From Pseudochrobactrum asaccharolyticum (GTDB taxonomy: Bacteria; Pseudomonadota; Alphaproteobacteria; Rhizobiales; Rhizobiaceae): a DNA stretch of 64,000 nt. This document shows, piece by piece, positions 1 through 9,180 of the stretch; the first letter of the stretch is position 1; every line of letters begins with the position of its first letter. Under the pieces are notes generated by a model. That model was not told the origin of the DNA, did no database searches, and saw only the letters and a list, made by a program, of their open reading frames with translations. The position numbers and the translations under genes were made by a program. The stretch is taken from positions 558,001 to 622,000 of the forward strand of contig NZ_QNRH01000002.1 of the NCBI RefSeq assembly GCF_003314995.1, written 5' to 3'.

Positions 1-1
1 A

Positions 2-919
2 AGCGGCAAAACGGAAGAGATTTTCACAAATCCGCAGCACGAATATACCAAGCATTTGCTGAGTGCGGAACCTAAAGGTGCCCCTCTGCCAGCAGAAGAA
101 AATGCACCGCTGGTGATGAGCGGCGAGGACATCAAAGTCTGGTTCCCGATCAAAAAAGGCTTTATGCGCAAAACCGTTGATTATGTGAAAGCGGTTGACG
201 GCATCAATGTAGAGCTCCGTGCGGGACAGACACTCGGTGTCGTCGGTGAATCCGGCTCCGGCAAGACCACTCTAGGTTTAGCGCTGTCGCGCATGATTTC
301 CTCCAAAGGCGAAATCCGCTTTGGCGAGCGCAATATTGATCAGTTTTCCTTTAAGGATATGCGCCCGTTGCGCCGTGAAATGCAGATCGTCTTTCAGGAT
401 CCGTTCGGCTCGCTTAGCCCGCGCATGTCGGTGGCGGAAATTATCGCCGAGGGTCTGCAGGTGCATGAACCTAAACTCACACCAGACGAGCGCGATGATA
501 AAGTCGTGGCAGCCCTGCATGAAGTTAATCTCGATCCGGAAAGCCGCTTCCGCTATCCGCACGAATTTTCCGGCGGTCAGCGCCAGCGTATCGCCATCGC
601 CCGTGCCATGGTGCTCAATCCGCGTTTTGTAATGCTGGATGAACCGACCTCTGCTCTCGATATGAGCGTGCAGGCACAGGTCGTCGAATTGCTGCGAAAC
701 TTACAGAAAAAGCACAATTTAAGCTATCTTTTCATCAGTCACGACTTGCGTGTGGTGAAAGCCCTTGCCAATCATGTACTTGTAATGCGCAATGGCAAAG
801 CGGTGGAATATGGTCCGGCGGAGGAAATCTTTGAGGCGCCGAAAACCGATTACACCCGCGCATTGATGGCAGCAGCCTTCCGCTTGGAAACGGCTGAAAA
901 GGGAGTGGTAAATCAATGA
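2..919 (+). CDS. yejF: Dual ATP-binding protein of a peptide ABC importer (YejF type), C-terminal part
   Basis: The gene enters the window already open. The first about 22 codons (a segment ending near AEPKG) match the tail of a first ATPase domain, and a complete second ATPase domain follows, the layout of fused dual ATPases such as YejF of oligopeptide or microcin C importers. The second domain has Walker A GESGSGKTT (about nt 247-273), the Q-loop VFQDPFGSL, the signature FSGGQRQR (about nt 567-590), Walker B FVMLDEPTSALD and the H-loop FISHD. It should hydrolyse ATP on the inner membrane face to power peptide uptake. A TTG at 56 can be read as a start, but the upstream in-frame coding argues against it. 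The permease genes would lie upstream, outside the window. The stop overlaps the next start (ATGA). Confidence 0.85.
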   Translation, partial: SGKTEEIFTNPQHEYTKHLLSAEPKGAPLPAEENAPLVMSGEDIKVWFPIKKGFMRKTVDYVKAVDGINVELRAGQTLGVVGESGSGKTTLGLALSRMISSKGEIRFGERNIDQFSFKDMRPLRREMQIVFQDPFGSLSPRMSVAEIIAEGLQVHEPKLTPDERDDKVVAALHEVNLDPESRFRYPHEFSGGQRQRIAIARAMVLNPRFVMLDEPTSALDMSVQAQVVELLRNLQKKHNLSYLFISHDLRVVKALANHVLVMRNGKAVEYGPAEEIFEAPKTDYTRALMAAAFRLETAEKGVVNQ

Positions 920-1884
920 GTGCAGCAACAAAAAACACCGGTAAAATCTATTTCGCAGCCACCGGCTGGGATCCGGAAATCTGGATGCAGGCTTTTGCCA
1001 AATATGCACCGGATCGTGAGATTGTCACCGAGGTCAAAGCCGGTGAAGAAGCCTCCATTGATTATGCTCTGGTCTGGAAGCAAAAGCGCGGCTCACTTGC
1101 CAATTTGCCGAACCTGAAAGTTATCTTCTCGCTCGGTGCCGGTGTGGATCATGTGTTCCACGATGATCAGGTGCCAAACCTGCCTATCGTGCGTACCGTT
1201 TCGCCTGACCTGACGATGCGCATGACCGAATATGTGGTCTGGCAGGTTCTAGATCACCATCGTCTCGGACCGCAATATCGTGCGCAGCAGCTCAAGAAAA
1301 TCTGGCGTGAAGACCGCCGTCAGCCTGCGGCCAATGAAGTCAATGTCGGGATTATGGGCTTAGGCGTTTTGGGACGTGATGCTGCCGATAAGCTGAAACA
1401 TCTTGGTTTCAATGTCAGCGGCTGGAGCCGCCGCCCGCAGGATGTTGCCGGTGTGACCACCTATCACGGGAAAGACGGGTTGAGCGACTTCCTCAAACAG
1501 GTCGATATTCTCGTCTGCCTGCTGCCGCTGACACCGGATACCAAAGGTATTCTGTCGATGTCAGTCTTCGGACGGATGAAAGAGGACGGCCCGCTCGGCG
1601 CGCCGATCCTGATCAATGCAGGGCGTGGCGGTTTGCAGAATGAAGCGGATATTCAGGCAGCGCTTGAACGCGGTCTGCTCTCTGCTGCTTCTCTGGATGT
1701 GTTTGAAACCGAACCTTTGCCGGAAGCGAGCCCGCTCTGGGGTAATCCGAAGATCACCATCACACCGCATGCTGCGGCCAGTTCCTCGGCCAATGCGCTG
1801 ACACCGGAAATCGTGAAAATGATTACCGATTATGAGCGTGACGGTATATTGACCAATCTGGTTGACCGCGAGAAACAATATTGA
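916..1884 (+). CDS. ghrA: 2-hydroxyacid dehydrogenase, glyoxylate/hydroxypyruvate reductase A type
   Basis: A 322-residue NAD(P)H-dependent D-2-hydroxyacid dehydrogenase that would reduce glyoxylate or hydroxypyruvate in the cytoplasm. The Rossmann motif GLGVLG is near residues 148-153, the substrate-binding Arg is in INAGRGG (R237), the Glu is in DVFETEP (about 264-266) and the catalytic His is in TPHAAA (H285). Length and motif spacing fit the GhrA branch rather than SerA or FDH. The ATG overlaps the yejF stop by four bases, so the two are probably translationally coupled. The substrate is inferred from family; other small 2-keto acids are possible. A strong bidirectional hairpin follows directly. 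Confidence 0.85.
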   Translation: MSAATKNTGKIYFAATGWDPEIWMQAFAKYAPDREIVTEVKAGEEASIDYALVWKQKRGSLANLPNLKVIFSLGAGVDHVFHDDQVPNLPIVRTVSPDLTMRMTEYVVWQVLDHHRLGPQYRAQQLKKIWREDRRQPAANEVNVGIMGLGVLGRDAADKLKHLGFNVSGWSRRPQDVAGVTTYHGKDGLSDFLKQVDILVCLLPLTPDTKGILSMSVFGRMKEDGPLGAPILINAGRGGLQNEADIQAALERGLLSAASLDVFETEPLPEASPLWGNPKITITPHAAASSSANALTPEIVKMITDYERDGILTNLVDREKQY

Positions 1885-1889
1885 AAAAT

Positions 1890-1918
1890 GAAGAGAGCCG
1901 GAATTTCCGGCTCTCTTC
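1890..1918. terminator. Bidirectional terminator between converging genes
   Basis: A 13-base perfect stem (GAAGAGAGCCGGA with its complement) has a 3-base loop, is preceded by AAAAA and is followed by TTCTT. It sits exactly between the ends of ghrA and the minus-strand aconitase X small subunit, so it can stop transcription from both sides. Confidence 0.85.
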
Positions 1919-2353
1919 TTATAGAATACGGACTGTTCCCTGCTCACTGATATGGAGTTGTCGCTGATCTAACAGCGCATAGGTTTCGCGATCGAGCTGA
2001 TAGGCAGGCGGGATTTTCAATCCCATTTCTTCCGCAACAATCAGACCCAGCAACAGAATCGCATCCGGCTCATGCAGAAGAATCGCTGCCGGTGCACGGT
2101 TGCTGTGTACCAGTTCCAGAAGCACAGCAGCCGCCGATGAAGACCCGACGGTTGCAGGCAGGCACAGTGCTTTTCCGGAGACGGATTGGCCATATTGCGG
2201 ATGGCGCACATTGGCGATCAGGCCGGTTTGCGGATCAACGCCGCCCCAGAAGCTGATTGGTGCTGTCAGCGCAAAAGCGGGCGCTTCCACCGGCGCACCT
2301 GCGACCAGTATTTTAGCCTGAAATCTGTCTTGTAAAAGCGCCTCCATCACCAT
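1919..2353 (-). CDS. Aconitase X small (swivel) subunit
   Basis: A 144-residue protein of the DUF126/AcnX swivelling-domain family, with the conserved PISFWGGVDPQTG region near residues 30-45 and a LPATVGSSSAAAVLLEL segment near 65-85. In two-chain aconitase X enzymes it closes over the active site formed with the large subunit. Its start overlaps the large-subunit stop by seven bases, as expected for a stoichiometric complex. Characterised bacterial AcnX enzymes dehydrate cis-3-hydroxy-L-proline; archaeal ones act on phosphomevalonate. The hydroxyproline role is the likelier one here but is inferred, since no proline racemase or reductase genes are adjacent. Confidence 0.85.
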   Translation of the reverse strand: MVMEALLQDRFQAKILVAGAPVEAPAFALTAPISFWGGVDPQTGLIANVRHPQYGQSVSGKALCLPATVGSSSAAAVLLELVHSNRAPAAILLHEPDAILLLGLIVAEEMGLKIPPAYQLDRETYALLDQRQLHISEQGTVRIL

Positions 2354-3606
2354 GCCTCCTCAGTGAACCGGACACGGCCGGTGACAGCGCTTTCAACACA
2401 TTCCTGCAAAGATCCGTAGACAACGCCATAGCCGGTATTGCCCGGCGCATAATGGGCAAATTTACCGGAATTGGTCATCAGTACCGCATTGTCCTTTTCC
2501 GGCAGAATCGGCGTAACGACCACGCAGGTATCAGCCACGACAATCACGCCTGCCTGTTCCAGTCTTTGCCGGCGCTGATTCTTGTCCAGCTCACGCAGCA
2601 CATGCCGTCCCGTACAGGCATAAAGCGGCACCGTTAATCGCCGGTCTGAAATTGTGGCCTCAAGCAGGTCAAATTCAAAGAGCGATAAATGCGGACTGCC
2701 AATTGCCACTGCATCGATTCTGTCCGCCTCAATCGTGGACAAAGCTTTGCGTGCTTCCCGCACCATTTGTGGTGTCACACGGATACATTCCAGCGGTTCA
2801 TGCCCCTGCAATGCCGATTCGGCATCCGGTGCCTCCGGCGTGCGCCCCGCAAAATGAAAAAGACCGACAGCACCGGATGAGGCAGAGGCCGCACCAAAGG
2901 CTTTCAGATCATCTTCGGATAACATCTCCGGTGCAACGCCTGTCACCACGCCAATAGAATCACCAATCAGGCGTCCGTAAAGATTGCCCAACACCGGCCA
3001 GGCCACAGCCTGACTCAAAAGTGCAGAATCAAGAGCGCTCAGATTAACCACAACTGTGGCACGACGATTCTCCGGCCGGTGCAATCCGTAGTCCGGTGCG
3101 CGACCGGCAATAGCACAGGCAATATCGAGATAATCGCCATAGCGATTCGTACGGGCACCCAGAACCGAGTTGCAAAACACCACGGCATTCGATTCGCCCC
3201 ATGCCACATCGGTACCGGTTTGCGGGCGGTGCCCTGCCTGATAGGGTGCGCAGGTCCATGATGGTTCACAACCAAGTTTGATATAGGCCTGCATCATCCG
3301 CTTCGCCATTGCCGCCTCATGCGGTGGCAAACGGTTACCGGAGCAGCCGGTCAGATCCAGCGAACCGACATTCAGCGTCGCGCGCACGCGCACCTTAGCC
3401 TGCCCTTCAACCAGCTTCTCTGCAAAATAAGTACCGCTGTCGCCATGATAAAGCGCACCGTCAATATGTGCGGAAGCGATCGGGATCAGCCTCGGTGCAC
3501 CCATCAATTCGGCAGTTCTGGCAACAATGCGCATGGCCATTGCAGCGCCAGCGCCATCCCGCCCGTTGATAATGGCACGCTCCTCTGCGCTCAGTGCCAG
3601 CACCAT
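2347..3606 (-). CDS. Aconitase X large catalytic subunit (probable cis-3-hydroxy-L-proline dehydratase)
   Basis: A 419-residue DUF521/aconitase X catalytic subunit. Family landmarks are LDLTGCSGNRLPPHEA (about residues 83-98), TCAPYQ (118-123) and WGESNAVVFCNSVLGAR (136-152), which include cysteines typical of the iron-sulfur-bearing active site. It is expected to pair with the small subunit encoded next to it and carry out a dehydration in hydroxyproline use. The ATG at 3606 has a good ribosome site (GGGAGGAA). The promoter region is occupied by a palindromic intergenic repeat. The reaction is inferred from family members of the bacterial two-chain type. Confidence 0.85.
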   Translation of the reverse strand: MVLALSAEERAIINGRDGAGAAMAMRIVARTAELMGAPRLIPIASAHIDGALYHGDSGTYFAEKLVEGQAKVRVRATLNVGSLDLTGCSGNRLPPHEAAMAKRMMQAYIKLGCEPSWTCAPYQAGHRPQTGTDVAWGESNAVVFCNSVLGARTNRYGDYLDIACAIAGRAPDYGLHRPENRRATVVVNLSALDSALLSQAVAWPVLGNLYGRLIGDSIGVVTGVAPEMLSEDDLKAFGAASASSGAVGLFHFAGRTPEAPDAESALQGHEPLECIRVTPQMVREARKALSTIEADRIDAVAIGSPHLSLFEFDLLEATISDRRLTVPLYACTGRHVLRELDKNQRRQRLEQAGVIVVADTCVVVTPILPEKDNAVLMTNSGKFAHYAPGNTGYGVVYGSLQECVESAVTGRVRFTEEAW

Positions 3607-3630
3607 AGGTTCCTCCCGAATATGATAAGC

Positions 3631-3728
3631 GTATTCCGAAAAGTGTTAAGCGTTTTTCGGACAAGATACGCGTAAAACAAAGAGATAGAGCGGTTCCAAT
3701 ACTTCATCTGTAAATGGAACCGCTCTAG
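3631..3728. repeat. Palindromic intergenic repeat, copy 1
   Basis: An imperfect element of about 98 bases ending in a TAGAGCGGTTCCA / TGGAACCGCTCTA inverted pair (3686-3728) and holding GCGTAAAACAAAGAG in its middle. It shares layout with copies at 26811, 35050 and 56481. Its end overlaps the last codons of the minus-strand GNAT gene. Confidence 0.7.
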
Positions 3729-4216
3729 ACCAGAGTTTTCCGCATTGTCAGCGATGTCACACGATCAAAACCCGGATGCATGGTTTCTCCGACCACTTCG
3801 AATCCCAGTCTTGTGAACAGGCGCTGATTATCCTTCAGTTCAATGCGGACTTGCAGGTCGATATGCGACATTGCACGCTGCCGTGCCAGTTTCTCTGCCT
3901 GTTCGACCAAAAGATGTGCCAGCCCGAGCCCGCGAAATTTTTTACCGACCGCCAGCTTGCCTAAATACAGATGGTCACCTTTATCCGCCAGAAACACGCA
4001 TCCGGCCAGTTCACCATCACAGAGCACGCCATAGGCTGTCTCTTTAAAAGCCTTATAGTGTAGAATTTCAGTTGTCAGCCGTCCGGCCGAACTTGGCGGA
4101 TCAATCACGCGATCCAACGTGGCAAAGGCATCTTGTATCAGCAGCAACAGAGTATCGAACCCGTCATAGTCAGGTGTAATGGTAAAAACCTGAAAAGACC
4201 GGTTCTGTTCACTCAT
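3725..4216 (-). CDS. GNAT-family N-acetyltransferase
   Basis: A 163-residue single-domain acetyltransferase. The acetyl-CoA loop is GKKFRGLGLAHLLVEQAEKLA in the middle of the protein (Arg/Gly-x-x-Gly-x-Gly/Ala type), followed by a typical beta-strand ending ...LFTRLGFEVVGE. A longer reading starts upstream, but the ATG at 4216 begins the GNAT fold and overlaps the moeB-like stop by eight bases, which favours coupled translation. The substrate cannot be told from sequence. The last codons run into an intergenic repeat, so the extreme C-terminus may be repeat-derived. Confidence 0.8.
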   Translation of the reverse strand: MSEQNRSFQVFTITPDYDGFDTLLLLIQDAFATLDRVIDPPSSAGRLTTEILHYKAFKETAYGVLCDGELAGCVFLADKGDHLYLGKLAVGKKFRGLGLAHLLVEQAEKLARQRAMSHIDLQVRIELKDNQRLFTRLGFEVVGETMHPGFDRVTSLTMRKTLV

Positions 4217-5000
4217 CTGTTTCAGCCGCCTTTGCCCGTCGTTTATAGCGCATGGTTTCAAAACGCGCCGCCAGCGCATCATAGAGCAGCAAACGGCCCA
4301 GCAGAGGCTCTCCGATGCCGGTAATCAGCTTGATCACTTCCATGGCCTGCATTGAGCCGAGAATCGCCGGTAAGGCGCCGATCACCCCCGCTTCTGCACA
4401 GGAGGGTATCAATCCGTCCGGCGGCGGCTCAGGAAACAAATCACGGTAATGCGGATAGAGATTGCCTTGCATATCCCGTTCATAGGGTTTCAGCACCGTC
4501 AGCGAACCGTCAAACCGTCCCATCGCTGCGGTGACCAAGGCTTTTTCCAGCAATGCCGCATGATCCGCCACCAGATAGCGAGTGGCAAAATTATCCGAAC
4601 CATCGACGATAATATCATAGGCTGAAAACAGCTCCGTCACATTCTCTGGCGTGAGCCGTAATGTGTGGCAGTGCACTTCAATATGCGGGTTGATACGCTG
4701 CATGGTCGCGGCAGCACTGTCAGTTTTATTCTCACCGATACTGTCAGTGTGGTGCACGATCTGGCGCTGCAGATTGGACAGCGTAACCATATCATCATCG
4801 ACAATACCGAGATGGCCGACACCGGCTGCCGCCAGATAGAGCAATGCCGGGCTGCCGAGCCCGCCCGCACCGATCACCAGAACGCGCGCATTTTTAAGCT
4901 TCTGCTGCCCTGCCCCGCCGATTTCCGGCAGAATAATATGGCGCGCATAACGCTCGATTTCTAATCCGCTAAAGGGTTCAGCCTGTGTGCTCATAGACAA
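4209..5000 (-). CDS. moeB: MoeB/ThiF/HesA-family adenylyltransferase
   Basis: A 263-residue E1-like enzyme that adenylates the C-terminal Gly-Gly of a small sulfur carrier (MoaD or ThiS) for molybdopterin or thiazole synthesis. Seen: nucleotide loop GAGGLG (44-49), Asp70 and LQRQ (77-80), DGSDNF (133-138) and the conserved Cys201 in SCAEAGV. There is no rhodanese domain. The two CxxC zinc pairs of E. coli MoeB are absent: the first is replaced by the stretch LYPHYRDLFPEPPP and the C-terminus has no cysteine. No moaD, moaE or thiS lies nearby, so MoeB versus ThiF function remains open. Confidence 0.8.
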   Translation of the reverse strand: MSMSTQAEPFSGLEIERYARHIILPEIGGAGQQKLKNARVLVIGAGGLGSPALLYLAAAGVGHLGIVDDDMVTLSNLQRQIVHHTDSIGENKTDSAAATMQRINPHIEVHCHTLRLTPENVTELFSAYDIIVDGSDNFATRYLVADHAALLEKALVTAAMGRFDGSLTVLKPYERDMQGNLYPHYRDLFPEPPPDGLIPSCAEAGVIGALPAILGSMQAMEVIKLITGIGEPLLGRLLLYDALAARFETMRYKRRAKAAETDE

Positions 5001-5025
5001 AGTTTAGCGCAGAAACCCTGCCGGT

Positions 5026-6201
5026 TCAAATATCATAAGGTGACAGGTTGGCAGCACTGACATTGAAAAATTGCGCTTCGCCTTTGAGGTCGCGAAACAG
5101 AGCGCGATCCGTTCCGGTCATAAAAGCCTGAGCACCCAGATCATCAATAATATCGAACAAGGCGGCACGTCTGCCTTCGTCGAGATGCGCGGCAATTTCA
5201 TCCAGCAGCAGCACCGGTGTCATATTGGCAAGATTGGCCGTCAGCCTCGCATGGGCAAGCACCAAGCCAATCAGCAGTGCTTTCTGCTCACCGGTCGAGC
5301 ACAAAGATGCAGGCATGCCCTTGGGGCGATGATGCACAACCATATCGGTGCGGTGCGGCCCGTCCAGCGTGCGCCCTGCCGCGCGGTCACGGCCGCGCAT
5401 ATCACGGAGAGTACGGCGGAAATTCTCTTCCAGATCCAGCGCCGCTTCCAGACGAATACGGCCTTCCAGCTCGCCTTCCAGAAAGCAGTCCACTTTCGGG
5501 AACGGGCTGTCATCCGGTGTCTGCTCGATCATCGTGGCAATCAGGCTGATCAATTCGGCACGTGCTGCTGCAATGGCTGTACCAAGCTCGGCCATCTGCG
5601 CCTCAATGGCATCAAGCCATTGCGCGTCACTATTATAATCCGAGATCAGCCGGTTGCGGCTGCGCATGGCTTTTTCATAATCCAGCACACGCTTGCCATG
5701 GCTGACATCAATGGCCAGCACCATCCGGTCAAGAAAACGGCGGCGGTCACCGGCCGATCCGGTAAATAAGCCGTCCATCGCAGGAATGAGCCAGATGATA
5801 CGGGAATAATCGAGCAACTGATCAGCGCTGGCAGGCGCGCCGTTGATACGGACTTTGCGCCCTGCTTCACCATTGGTTCCGGCCAGACCGGTACCGATTT
5901 CAGCCTCGCCATAACTTGCCGATTCCAGCAGTGCATGAATAGCAAAACCGTCAGGCGCACCGCTGCGGCTGACATCCGCGTAAGATGCACGGCGCATGCC
6001 CCGCCCCGGTGACAGAAAAGATACTGCTTCCAGAAGATTCGTTTTACCTGCGCCATTTTCGCCGGTCAGCACCACATGGCCGCCGCTCAACGGCAAGGAC
6101 AGGCTGTCATAGTTACGAAAATGCGCAAGCCGCAGACGACGGAAACTGACCCGTTCGCTGCGACCTGTCATTGGTGCATTCATGTTATAATCTGTGCTCA
6201 C
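5026..6201 (-). CDS. recF: DNA replication and repair protein RecF
   Basis: A 391-residue SMC-like ATPase that loads RecA at single-strand gaps with RecO and RecR. Walker A GENGAGKT is at residues 47-54, the ABC signature STGEQKAL starts near 302 and Walker B VLLLDE is near 330-335 with the D-loop AAHLD after it. It lies eight bases after dnaN in the classic dnaA-dnaN-recF order. Two starts are possible (6201 or the Met six codons later); both precede the conserved RLRLAHFRNY segment. Confidence 0.95.
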   Translation of the reverse strand: MSTDYNMNAPMTGRSERVSFRRLRLAHFRNYDSLSLPLSGGHVVLTGENGAGKTNLLEAVSFLSPGRGMRRASYADVSRSGAPDGFAIHALLESASYGEAEIGTGLAGTNGEAGRKVRINGAPASADQLLDYSRIIWLIPAMDGLFTGSAGDRRRFLDRMVLAIDVSHGKRVLDYEKAMRSRNRLISDYNSDAQWLDAIEAQMAELGTAIAAARAELISLIATMIEQTPDDSPFPKVDCFLEGELEGRIRLEAALDLEENFRRTLRDMRGRDRAAGRTLDGPHRTDMVVHHRPKGMPASLCSTGEQKALLIGLVLAHARLTANLANMTPVLLLDEIAAHLDEGRRAALFDIIDDLGAQAFMTGTDRALFRDLKGEAQFFNVSAANLSPYDI

Positions 6202-6209
6202 CCGTGCAC

Positions 6210-7328
6210 TTATACACGCATCGGCATCAGAACATAGACCAGATGTTCATCGCCCTCATCGCGCACCAGCATTGGTGAACCGGCATCGGCCAGCATGAAC
6301 ACGGCTTCCTTACCGGAAAGCTGCGATGTGATATCGAGCAGATATTTCGAGTTAAAGCCGATTTCCATCGGTTCGCTGTCATAGCCTGCCGGTACTTCAT
6401 CCGTCGCAGAACCGGAATCAGGATTGTTCACAGTCAGTGTCAGCAGACCATCGGAAATGCTGAGTTTAACCGCACGGCCTTTTTCATTGGAAATGGTCGA
6501 TACGCGGTCAACGGAAGCGGCAAAGCTCTGGCGGTCAATCACCAGCTTGCGATCATTACCGGCCGGAATCACGCGCTTATATTCAGGGAATGTGCCGTCG
6601 ATCAGTTTTGATGTCAGAACAACAGTGCCGACTGTGAAACGGATTTTTACATCCGACACTTCAATCGTTACCTGCATATCCGGCGCATCAACCAGCTTCT
6701 GCAATTCCGCAACAGTTTTGCGCGGAATGATGATTGCAGGCATGCCTTCGGCACCGCTTGGTGCCTCCATTGCAGCTCGTGCCAGACGGTGACCGTCGGT
6801 GGCAACAGCACGCAGTTCCAGGCGGCCATCATCTTCACCGGCATAGAGGTGAATACCATTGAGATAATAACGGGTTTCTTCCGTCGAGATCGCAAAATTA
6901 GTGCGGTCGATCAGACGCTTCAGCGCGCTCGCATCCATACGGAATGTATGGGTGAAGCTGCCTGCTGTCAGTTCAGGGAAATCGGATTGCGGCAGGCATT
7001 GCAGACGGAAGGATGAGCGGCCGGAGACAACCGACATGGCTGTGCCGTCTTCATTATTGGCCAGCATCACTTCAGCGCCGTCCGGCAACTTGCGGACGAT
7101 ATCATAAAGCAGATGGGCAGGAACCGTTGTGGCACCGGCCACATCAATAGCGGCATCGGTCGATTCGGTCACTTCCAGATCAAGGTCCGTGGCCTTGAGC
7201 TTCAGCACACCGTCTTCGCCCTGCAATAAGACGTTGGAGAGAATCGGAATTGTATTCCGGCGCTCAACCACGCGATGCACATGATTGAGGGATTTCAGGA
7301 GATTCGAACGTTCAATAGTTACGCGCAT
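6210..7328 (-). CDS. dnaN: DNA polymerase III sliding clamp (beta subunit)
   Basis: A 372-residue protein covering all three clamp folds, starting MRVTIERSNLLKSLNHV and ending in the usual hydrophobic VYVLMPMRV tail. The dimer encircles DNA and tethers polymerase III and other clamp-binding proteins. Length equals that of other alphaproteobacterial DnaN. It lies between dnaA (244-base gap) and recF (8-base gap), and probably shares transcripts with recF. Confidence 0.97.
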   Translation of the reverse strand: MRVTIERSNLLKSLNHVHRVVERRNTIPILSNVLLQGEDGVLKLKATDLDLEVTESTDAAIDVAGATTVPAHLLYDIVRKLPDGAEVMLANNEDGTAMSVVSGRSSFRLQCLPQSDFPELTAGSFTHTFRMDASALKRLIDRTNFAISTEETRYYLNGIHLYAGEDDGRLELRAVATDGHRLARAAMEAPSGAEGMPAIIIPRKTVAELQKLVDAPDMQVTIEVSDVKIRFTVGTVVLTSKLIDGTFPEYKRVIPAGNDRKLVIDRQSFAASVDRVSTISNEKGRAVKLSISDGLLTLTVNNPDSGSATDEVPAGYDSEPMEIGFNSKYLLDITSQLSGKEAVFMLADAGSPMLVRDEGDEHLVYVLMPMRV

Positions 7329-7572
7329 GATGGTCAGAACTCGCTAACAACTGTCCGGCACAGTCCAGCTGACCGGAGATCACGGCGCGACAGGCGCCTC
7401 ATGGACGGTTAAATTGCCAGAATTTAAGGGCGCATTGCAAGTCCGGAGAATCGCTAATCAGCGATTTCATTGACATAAAAGGTCGCTCTCCCCACCCTTT
7501 GCACTCTTTTTTACATGAGAGCCCGTATCGCGGCCAAAGCCGCGATACAGAATCATGGGTTTCTGTAACAGA

Positions 7573-9180
7573 TTATGCGGATTGCTCGTTGATCAGACGC
7601 TTCAGAAGCTCGAGTTCCTGCGCTAGTTTGGTATCGGCACCGACCAGATCTTCGATCTTGCGCACAGCATGCAGAACTGTGGTGTGATCACGTCCGCCGA
7701 AGCGACGACCGATTTCCGGCAGAGAGCGAGGGGTCAGCATTTTCGCCAGATACATCGCCACCTGACGTGGCTTAACGATGGTGCGGGTACGGCGGTTCGA
7801 CAGCAGATCCTGCTTCGAAACATTGTAATGACGGGCAACAATGCGCTGAATTTCTTCAATGCGGATACGCTTTGGCTCACCGGCACGGGTCAGGTGACCA
7901 AGCAGTTCGTCAACACGGTCGATCGACAGATTCGGTTCGAAGGACTGACGGAACAGGAGCTGGTTGAAAGCACCTTCTAGTTCACGGCCGGAGCCGGTAA
8001 CAGTGCGTGCCACATGAGCGAGAATATCATCAGGAATATCAATGCTGCGTTCTTCGGCCTGTGCGGCGCTCAGACGACGCTTGAGCATTTCCACGCGCAT
8101 TTCGTAATCCGGTGCCGCCATTTCCAGCGCCACACCACCCTGTAGGCGGGAACGCACACGTACATCCAGCGATTCCAATTCCGATGGCGCGCGGTCAGCG
8201 GCCACAACCACCTGCTTGGCGCTATCAAGCAATGTATTGATCAGATGGCAGAACTCATGCTGGATCGACTTACCCTGCAGGAACTGCATGTCATCAATGA
8301 TCAGCAGGTCGATATCGCGCAGCTGCTCTTTGAAAGACAGCGCATTATTGTCACGGATTGCGGTTGCAAAACGCCACATGAAATATTCTGCGGTCAGATA
8401 GACAACGCGCGGCTTGTCCTGACGCTGCAAAGCGCTGGCAGCAATGGCCTGCAAAAGGTGCGTTTTGCCAAGACCAACGGATGCGTGAATGAAGAGCGGG
8501 TTGAAACGCACAGCACTGGAGCCGGCTTCAGCAATGGTGCGCGCTGCGGCCAGGGCCACGCGATTGGATGCACCATCAACAAAACTGTCGAAGGTATAGC
8601 GCGGATCAAGCGGCGAACCCAGCACAGAACCGGCAGCAGCACTCTGAGCGGCCACTTCAACCTGACTGGTGCGTTTCTCGGCGGAGAAGCTCTGACCAAC
8701 CGGGAAGACCGGCTTTTCACGCTGCGGCGCAGCGAGCTGCGGGATTTCCGGCACAACATCGGCAACAGGTGCAACAGGACGGGCTGCACGGCTCATACCG
8801 CGAACAACAACCTCCACCTTCATGATCTGCGGATTTTCTTCCTGCCAGAGCAGGGTCAGCATTTCTGCGTAATGGTTGTTGATCCAGGAGCGCAAAAAGG
8901 CGGTCGGAACGGAAAAACGCACAACACTCTTGGAGACTTCATCAAGCTTCAGACGGCCGAACCATGAAGAGAATATTTCACTGCCGACGCGCGCTTTCAG
9001 CTTGCTCAGCAGTCGTTCAAAGGCCTCATCAGGAGAAGCGGTTGTCAAAGTCATATTCTCTTTCTCACTCATAAAATCCGGCGCCATATCAAACTGCCCA
9101 TGCAGGCTCTGACTGATTGGCGGGACTGGCTGACCGGCTTCGTTCATCACGTCCAGTTTCGCCTCATTCTTTGCAATCAT
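7573..9180 (-). CDS. dnaA: Chromosomal replication initiator DnaA
   Basis: A 535-residue initiator ATPase. Domain I spans about residues 50-125, a variable Ala/Pro-rich linker runs to about 190, the AAA+ domain has Walker A ASVGLGKT (233-240), Walker B LLIIDD (292-297) and the arginine-bearing RVRSRL (near 341-346), and the DNA-binding domain IV ends with the signature [15 protein letters not shown] (496-510). The start at 9180 has GTGAGG five bases upstream. Later Met codons (residues 31, 37 and 43) are alternatives, but the ribosome site favours the first. Upstream is an unusually long non-coding gap with a CtrA-type box, so cell-cycle control is plausible. Confidence 0.97.
   Translation of the reverse strand: MIAKNEAKLDVMNEAGQPVPPISQSLHGQFDMAPDFMSEKENMTLTTASPDEAFERLLSKLKARVGSEIFSSWFGRLKLDEVSKSVVRFSVPTAFLRSWINNHYAEMLTLLWQEENPQIMKVEVVVRGMSRAARPVAPVADVVPEIPQLAAPQREKPVFPVGQSFSAEKRTSQVEVAAQSAAAGSVLGSPLDPRYTFDSFVDGASNRVALAAARTIAEAGSSAVRFNPLFIHASVGLGKTHLLQAIAASALQRQDKPRVVYLTAEYFMWRFATAIRDNNALSFKEQLRDIDLLIIDDMQFLQGKSIQHEFCHLINTLLDSAKQVVVAADRAPSELESLDVRVRSRLQGGVALEMAAPDYEMRVEMLKRRLSAAQAEERSIDIPDDILAHVARTVTGSGRELEGAFNQLLFRQSFEPNLSIDRVDELLGHLTRAGEPKRIRIEEIQRIVARHYNVSKQDLLSNRRTRTIVKPRQVAMYLAKMLTPRSLPEIGRRFGGRDHTTVLHAVRKIEDLVGADTKLAQELELLKRLINEQSA

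Noticed and set aside
5071-5769. 232-codon open frame antisense to recF
   Set aside because: recF motifs are intact on the minus strand; the antisense frame has no family features.
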